From: Candidatus Poseidonia sp. | Lineage (GTDB): Archaea > Thermoplasmatota > Poseidoniia > Poseidoniales > Poseidoniaceae | Direction of reading: 5' to 3' | Assembly: GCA_023254365.1 (NCBI GenBank) | Contig: JALRLQ010000060.1 | Location: 1 to 9,353, forward strand | Length of the DNA stretch: 9,353 nt | Shown here: in pieces, positions 6,658-9,353 of the stretch | Numbering within the stretch: the first letter of the stretch is position 1 | How the letters are laid out: every line of letters starts with the position of its first letter | Position numbers and translations under genes: made by a program | Notes under the pieces: model-generated | The model's database searches: none | Seen by the model: the letters and a program-made list of their open reading frames with translations, nothing else | What the model was told of the DNA's origin: nothing

Positions 6658-7445
6658 CACTCTTCTTCGCCGGCACTCTCAGCACCCTCAACGGGCGAAA
6701 CCGAGGCAGGTTGGGCGTCTCGGACTTGTTCAGCCCACATCCGGCGGAGGCGACGACGACCCTCTTTGGGCACGGATTCCCAAATCCACGTCTCAGCGGA
6801 AGGCGTGGCGAGGAGGATGAACGGCAGGATGAACACCCACCCGATGGGCTCGAAAAACACGAAGTAAATGGCCACCAGAAAGGAGGCTCGCCAAAAGGCA
6901 GAACGCAATACGGCCCCCCAACGTCGTCCTTGAAGCATCATGAAGCCGTGGCGCGACGTGATCAGCGCTTCAGCACGAGGTGACATCACGGAAATCAAGG
7001 CGACGTTGACAAGTCCCGGCAGCGTGTAAGTCTCGTCAAATTCGAACATTCGAAACATCATCACCATCGCCACCATGCCACCAATCGCTAGACCAAGGGC
7101 CCATCCACTGGTTGGTTGGGAGCCACCACGGCGGACACGCTTTCGTCGCAGCAGGAGGTGTGAAAACACAGAAGCAAACAAGGCGACAAGCATCAGCGAG
7201 ACAATGTTCAACCCTGTGTAGACGCCATCGTTGCTGACCACGGTGGTGTAGTACGGTCGAAACAAGAGCCCGTCGGCCATGACCGCATAGAGTCCGCCAA
7301 GAACGATGCCCCAGAAAACATGGTTCCATGCCGTGGGCAAATCGTAGAAACCGGCAAACTTGGTCATCACACCTCGCCAGCCGAGGGTCATCCCAACGAG
7401 GGCACAGAAACTCGAGAGTTGAAACAACACGAGTTCTGATACCAT
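6657..7445 (-). CDS. Multi-pass membrane protein of unknown function
   Basis: Protein of 262 residues that I do not recognise. Hydrophobic stretches that could cross the membrane are at about 4-23, 42-62, 78-99, 114-133, 143-160 (weak), 186-200 and 201-215, so roughly six or seven segments. Basic clusters at 100-106 (RRKRVRR) and 230-235 (RRRLRR) should be cytosolic. The C-terminus is acidic and ends in a run of glutamates. I see no catalytic, metal-binding or transporter signature. The ATG at 7445 was chosen because the membrane segment begins right after it and upstream sequence in this frame (to 7664) lies over the divergent gene and is not membrane-like. No clear ribosome binding site or TATA box is visible. 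Its stop is 121 bases before the transglutaminase-like gene on the same strand, so it may be transcribed with that operon or alone. The long open hydrophobic frame makes it a likely real gene. Confidence 0.75.
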   Translation of the reverse strand: MVSELVLFQLSSFCALVGMTLGWRGVMTKFAGFYDLPTAWNHVFWGIVLGGLYAVMADGLLFRPYYTTVVSNDGVYTGLNIVSLMLVALFASVFSHLLLRRKRVRRGGSQPTSGWALGLAIGGMVAMVMMFRMFEFDETYTLPGLVNVALISVMSPRAEALITSRHGFMMLQGRRWGAVLRSAFWRASFLVAIYFVFFEPIGWVFILPFILLATPSAETWIWESVPKEGRRRLRRMWAEQVRDAQPASVSPVEGAESAGEEE

Positions 7446-7534
7446 GATGTGGCCTGTGTGGTTCCCTTCATCAATCTCTTGGCTGGAAAGACCCCAAGGG
7501 TGGCATTCAAACACCTCGGCGGCTTGGGCGAGCC
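7446..7534. promoter_or_regulatory. Divergent intergenic promoter region
   Basis: These 89 bases separate the starts of the membrane-protein gene (minus) and the ArsA/Get3 gene (plus), so both promoters should lie here or just inside the neighbours. A TATA-like element is visible for the plus gene but none that convinces for the minus gene; the best is GATTGATG near 7475-7468 on the minus strand. Confidence 0.4.
7505..7512 (+). promoter_or_regulatory. Possible TATA-like box of the ArsA/Get3 gene
   Basis: ATTCAAAC is centred about 26 bases before the ATG at 7535, in otherwise G/C-rich sequence. No Shine-Dalgarno sequence precedes the ATG. The element is weak taken alone, but its distance matches the boxes upstream of the transglutaminase-like gene and srp54. 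Confidence 0.3.
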
Positions 7535-8797
7535 ATGGCACGGCTTCTCCTCTTTGGTGGAAAAGGCGGCGTGGGAAAAACAACCACGTCATGTGCAACA
7601 GCGGTTTGGCTGGCCGATGCGGGATTGCGTGTTCTGCTTGTGTCCAGCGACCCTGCTCATTCAACCTCCGACTCCCTCAACGTCCAACTTGGCACCGAAC
7701 CAACCGAGGTGGAGGGCGTGCCGGGTCTCTTCGGCTTGGAAATGGACCCTGAGGCCAAACTGTCCAATTTGCTTCCCAAAGTCGGTGAAGCGATGAACAA
7801 CATGGGACAGGGTGGTTTTGGAGGCCTCGGCGGCCTGGGCATGATGCTTGACCCGTCGGCGAAGGACGAATTGGATGAGATGAAGTCCGACATTCAAACA
7901 GCCGACATGATCTTGCCGGGGCTTGACGAGGCCTTGGCCTTTGATGAATTGCTCAAACACATGGAAAATCCAACGTGGGACGTCGTCGTGTTCGACACCG
8001 CACCCACCGGCCACACCCTTCGGTTCCTGTCGTTACCCGAACTCATTGAGGCATGGTCAGGCCGTTTGCTGCGATTGATGCGCGTGTCTGGCGGCCTCCG
8101 CTCGATGCTGTTTGGACGAAAAGAAAGCGACGCCATGAAGGAAGAACTGGAACGCTTTCGACGCCGAGTTCTTCATGTCCGCCGTGTGTTGAGCGACCCT
8201 GCCACGTCCTCGTTCACCCTCGTCACCATCCCTGAACGAATGGGCGTGAACGAGACCCTGCGTGCTCACGAATCGTTGGTGGAATACAACCTGCCCATCG
8301 GAGGGTGTTTGGTCAATCGAATCACCCCCGAGTTTGATCACCCCTTCCTCGAGCAACGACGCGAACAGGAACTGAGCAGAATCGAAGAGTTGGAAGCCGC
8401 CTTGAACGGGGTGAACGTCGGTCGGCTGGAATTAGCCGACACCGAAATTGTTGGTGTTGAGGCCTTGCGAGGTGTTGGAAAACAACTCTACGGCAATGTT
8501 GCAGCCATCGCCGATTCAATCGGCCCGCATGCCATTGGTGAAGTCCTTCACCATGAGGTCCATCGTGGGATGGTCAGCCAACTTGACGACGCCACCGAAC
8601 ACATCCAACTTCATTTCCCCGGCCTTGAGCGAAGCGACCTCTCACTGCGTAGCGAGGAAGGTGTCTTGTTCGTTGGGGTCAACGGGCGAGAACAGCCGAT
8701 ACCCACCCAAGCCCATGTCAAAGCCAGTCAAGTCAAAGCCTCGTTGGACGACGATGTCCTGACCCTTGAGGTCCCACGGAACCAAGCATCGTCCTGA
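7535..8797 (+). CDS. arsA: ArsA/Get3-family ATPase with C-terminal HSP20-like domain
   Basis: Cytosolic P-loop ATPase of 420 residues with a single ATPase unit. Family members either deliver tail-anchored proteins to membranes (Get3) or energise arsenite export (ArsA). Seen: deviant Walker A GKGGVGKT (9-16), switch I DPAHS (39-43), switch II DTAPTGHTLR (154-163), and VNRITPEF (260-267), typical of the family. The CxxC zinc motif that usually follows in eukaryotic Get3 is absent; the segment reads DHPFLEQRREQE. Residues 88-107 are rich in glycine and methionine. Residues about 352-415 (HIQLHFPGLERSDLSL, then VLTLEVPR) look like the alpha-crystallin/HSP20-like domain found at the end of some ArsA proteins. 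No arsenic-binding cysteine cluster and no arsenical transporter gene are visible, so targeting or chaperoning is more likely than arsenic resistance. srp54 follows on the same strand, 38 bases on. The symbol denotes family, not proven arsenite function. Confidence 0.9.
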   Translation: MARLLLFGGKGGVGKTTTSCATAVWLADAGLRVLLVSSDPAHSTSDSLNVQLGTEPTEVEGVPGLFGLEMDPEAKLSNLLPKVGEAMNNMGQGGFGGLGGLGMMLDPSAKDELDEMKSDIQTADMILPGLDEALAFDELLKHMENPTWDVVVFDTAPTGHTLRFLSLPELIEAWSGRLLRLMRVSGGLRSMLFGRKESDAMKEELERFRRRVLHVRRVLSDPATSSFTLVTIPERMGVNETLRAHESLVEYNLPIGGCLVNRITPEFDHPFLEQRREQELSRIEELEAALNGVNVGRLELADTEIVGVEALRGVGKQLYGNVAAIADSIGPHAIGEVLHHEVHRGMVSQLDDATEHIQLHFPGLERSDLSLRSEEGVLFVGVNGREQPIPTQAHVKASQVKASLDDDVLTLEVPRNQASS

Positions 8798-8803
8798 GGG
8801 CAT

Positions 8804-8815
8804 GGTTTGAAATGG
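8804..8815 (+). promoter_or_regulatory. TATA-like box of srp54
   Basis: GGTTTGAAATGG contains the A/T-rich core TTTGAAAT at 8806-8813, centred about 26 bases before the ATG at 8836. There is no Shine-Dalgarno sequence before that ATG (the upstream bases are GACGCCTCAAC). This suggests srp54 has its own promoter and a leaderless transcript, even though it follows the ArsA/Get3 gene closely. Confidence 0.45.
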
Positions 8816-8835
8816 GTCAACCTTGACGCCTCAAC

Positions 8836-9353
8836 ATGGCTCTTGAAGGCTTGTCGAGGGGAATCTTCCGCTCGCTGGGTCTGCTCAAGAACAAGCGCAA
8901 GTTGGACGAGGACGAGCTTCGTGAAATGACACGCAGTCTGCGCCGTGCTTTGCAAGAAGCAGATTTCAACATCCGACAAACCAAGGAAATCGTAGACCGC
9001 CTTGAAACCCGAATGCGAGAAGAGGAACCCCGACCGGGGCTCACCTTGCAAACGCATGCTATGAACATCCTCTACACCGAACTGGTGCGCATCCTCGGCC
9101 CAGCTACCGACTTCCAGCCCCGTGGAGCCACCCTCTTGCTGGTTGGACTGTACGGACAAGGAAAGACCACGACCACGGCGAAATTGGCCGAGTGGTACCG
9201 TCGCAAACACGGGCTGCGCGTCGCCGTCATCGAAGCCGACGTTCATCGACCTGGTGCCTACGCTCAACTTTCTCAACTCCTTGAGGACACGACCGTTCAA
9301 GTCTACGGGGAGCCCGAGACCAAGGACGCCGTGACGATCGTTCGCAACGGCCT
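8836..9353 (+). CDS. srp54: Signal recognition particle protein SRP54, N-terminal part (partial)
   Basis: The first 172 codons; the frame is still open at the window edge. SRP54 binds signal peptides emerging from the ribosome and 7S RNA, and is a GTPase that docks with FtsY at the membrane. Seen: a helical N domain with ALQEADFNI (38-46), matching the ALLxADVN motif, and NILYTELVRILG (77-88), like the usual KIVYEELVKLLG. The G domain follows, with its P-loop GLYGQGKTTTTAKLA (104-118) and a DVHRPGAYAQL segment (135-145), which corresponds to DTxRPAAxxQL. The P-loop is more like SRP54 than the paralogue FtsY, which usually has GVNGxGKTT and DTFRAAA. The remaining GTPase motifs and the methionine-rich M domain are outside the window. 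The start at 8836 gives the family-like MALEGLSRGI opening. Confidence 0.92.
   Translation, partial: MALEGLSRGIFRSLGLLKNKRKLDEDELREMTRSLRRALQEADFNIRQTKEIVDRLETRMREEEPRPGLTLQTHAMNILYTELVRILGPATDFQPRGATLLLVGLYGQGKTTTTAKLAEWYRRKHGLRVAVIEADVHRPGAYAQLSQLLEDTTVQVYGEPETKDAVTIVRNG

Noticed and set aside
7446..7664. N-terminal extension of the unknown membrane protein to 7664
   Set aside because: It would run over the divergent ArsA/Get3 start and Walker A coding sequence, and the extra residues are not membrane-like.
7535..8797. Arsenic-resistance function of the ATPase
   Set aside because: There is a single ATPase unit, no arsenic-binding cysteine triad and no arsenical transporter or regulator gene nearby.
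8728..9300. 190-codon minus-strand open frame over the ArsA/Get3 end and srp54
   Set aside because: It is antisense to both genes and shows no family resemblance.
1..9353. CRISPR arrays, transposons, tRNA or rRNA genes, toxin-antitoxin pairs
   Set aside because: No direct-repeat array, transposase, terminal inverted repeat, cloverleaf or paired small genes were seen on reading both strands; small structured RNAs inside genes cannot be excluded by eye.

Overview
The window looks like a piece of an archaeal chromosome. Three proteins point that way: an archaeal-type replication factor C large subunit, an SRP54, and an archaeal/eukaryal-type glycyl-tRNA synthetase C-terminus. Gene spacing is tight, and A/T-rich boxes sit about 26 bases upstream of several start codons, as expected for archaeal leaderless transcripts. 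Moderate GC content by eye, a zinc ribbon fused to a membrane-anchored enzyme and the overall gene style suggest a Thermoplasmatota relative such as marine group II (Poseidoniales). That placement is an inference from style, not from a search.

Layout. Positions 1-252 hold the 3' end of a glycyl-tRNA synthetase gene on +. After 66 bases comes rfcL (319-1890, +), the clamp-loader large subunit. It converges on trkH (1872-3518, -) with a 19-base tail-to-tail overlap. On the minus strand, reading 5' to 3', a probable operon runs from a zinc-ribbon/transmembrane/transglutaminase-like protein (6535 to 4943) to trkA (4933 to 3521) and trkH (3518 to 1872). Spacing is 9 and 2 bases, and ribosome binding sites are buried in the preceding stop codons. 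A multi-pass membrane protein of unknown function (7445 to 6657, -) lies upstream, separated by a 121-base A/T-richer gap with two short palindromes and a TATA-like box. It is divergent from an ArsA/Get3-family ATPase with a C-terminal HSP20-like domain (7535-8797, +). That gene is followed after 38 bases by srp54 (8836 to beyond the window end, +).

How the genes may work together. TrkH is the K+ channel-like subunit and TrkA its cytosolic nucleotide-binding gating ring, so the minus-strand operon is a complete Trk potassium system. It carries an unexplained extra member, a protein predicted to put a transglutaminase-fold domain outside the cell. The plus-strand right side pairs two membrane-protein targeting factors: Get3/ArsA (post-translational) and SRP54 (co-translational). 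The left side is translation and replication housekeeping. No CRISPR array, insertion sequence, phage gene, tRNA or rRNA was recognised, and no gene-free stretch exceeds 300 bases.
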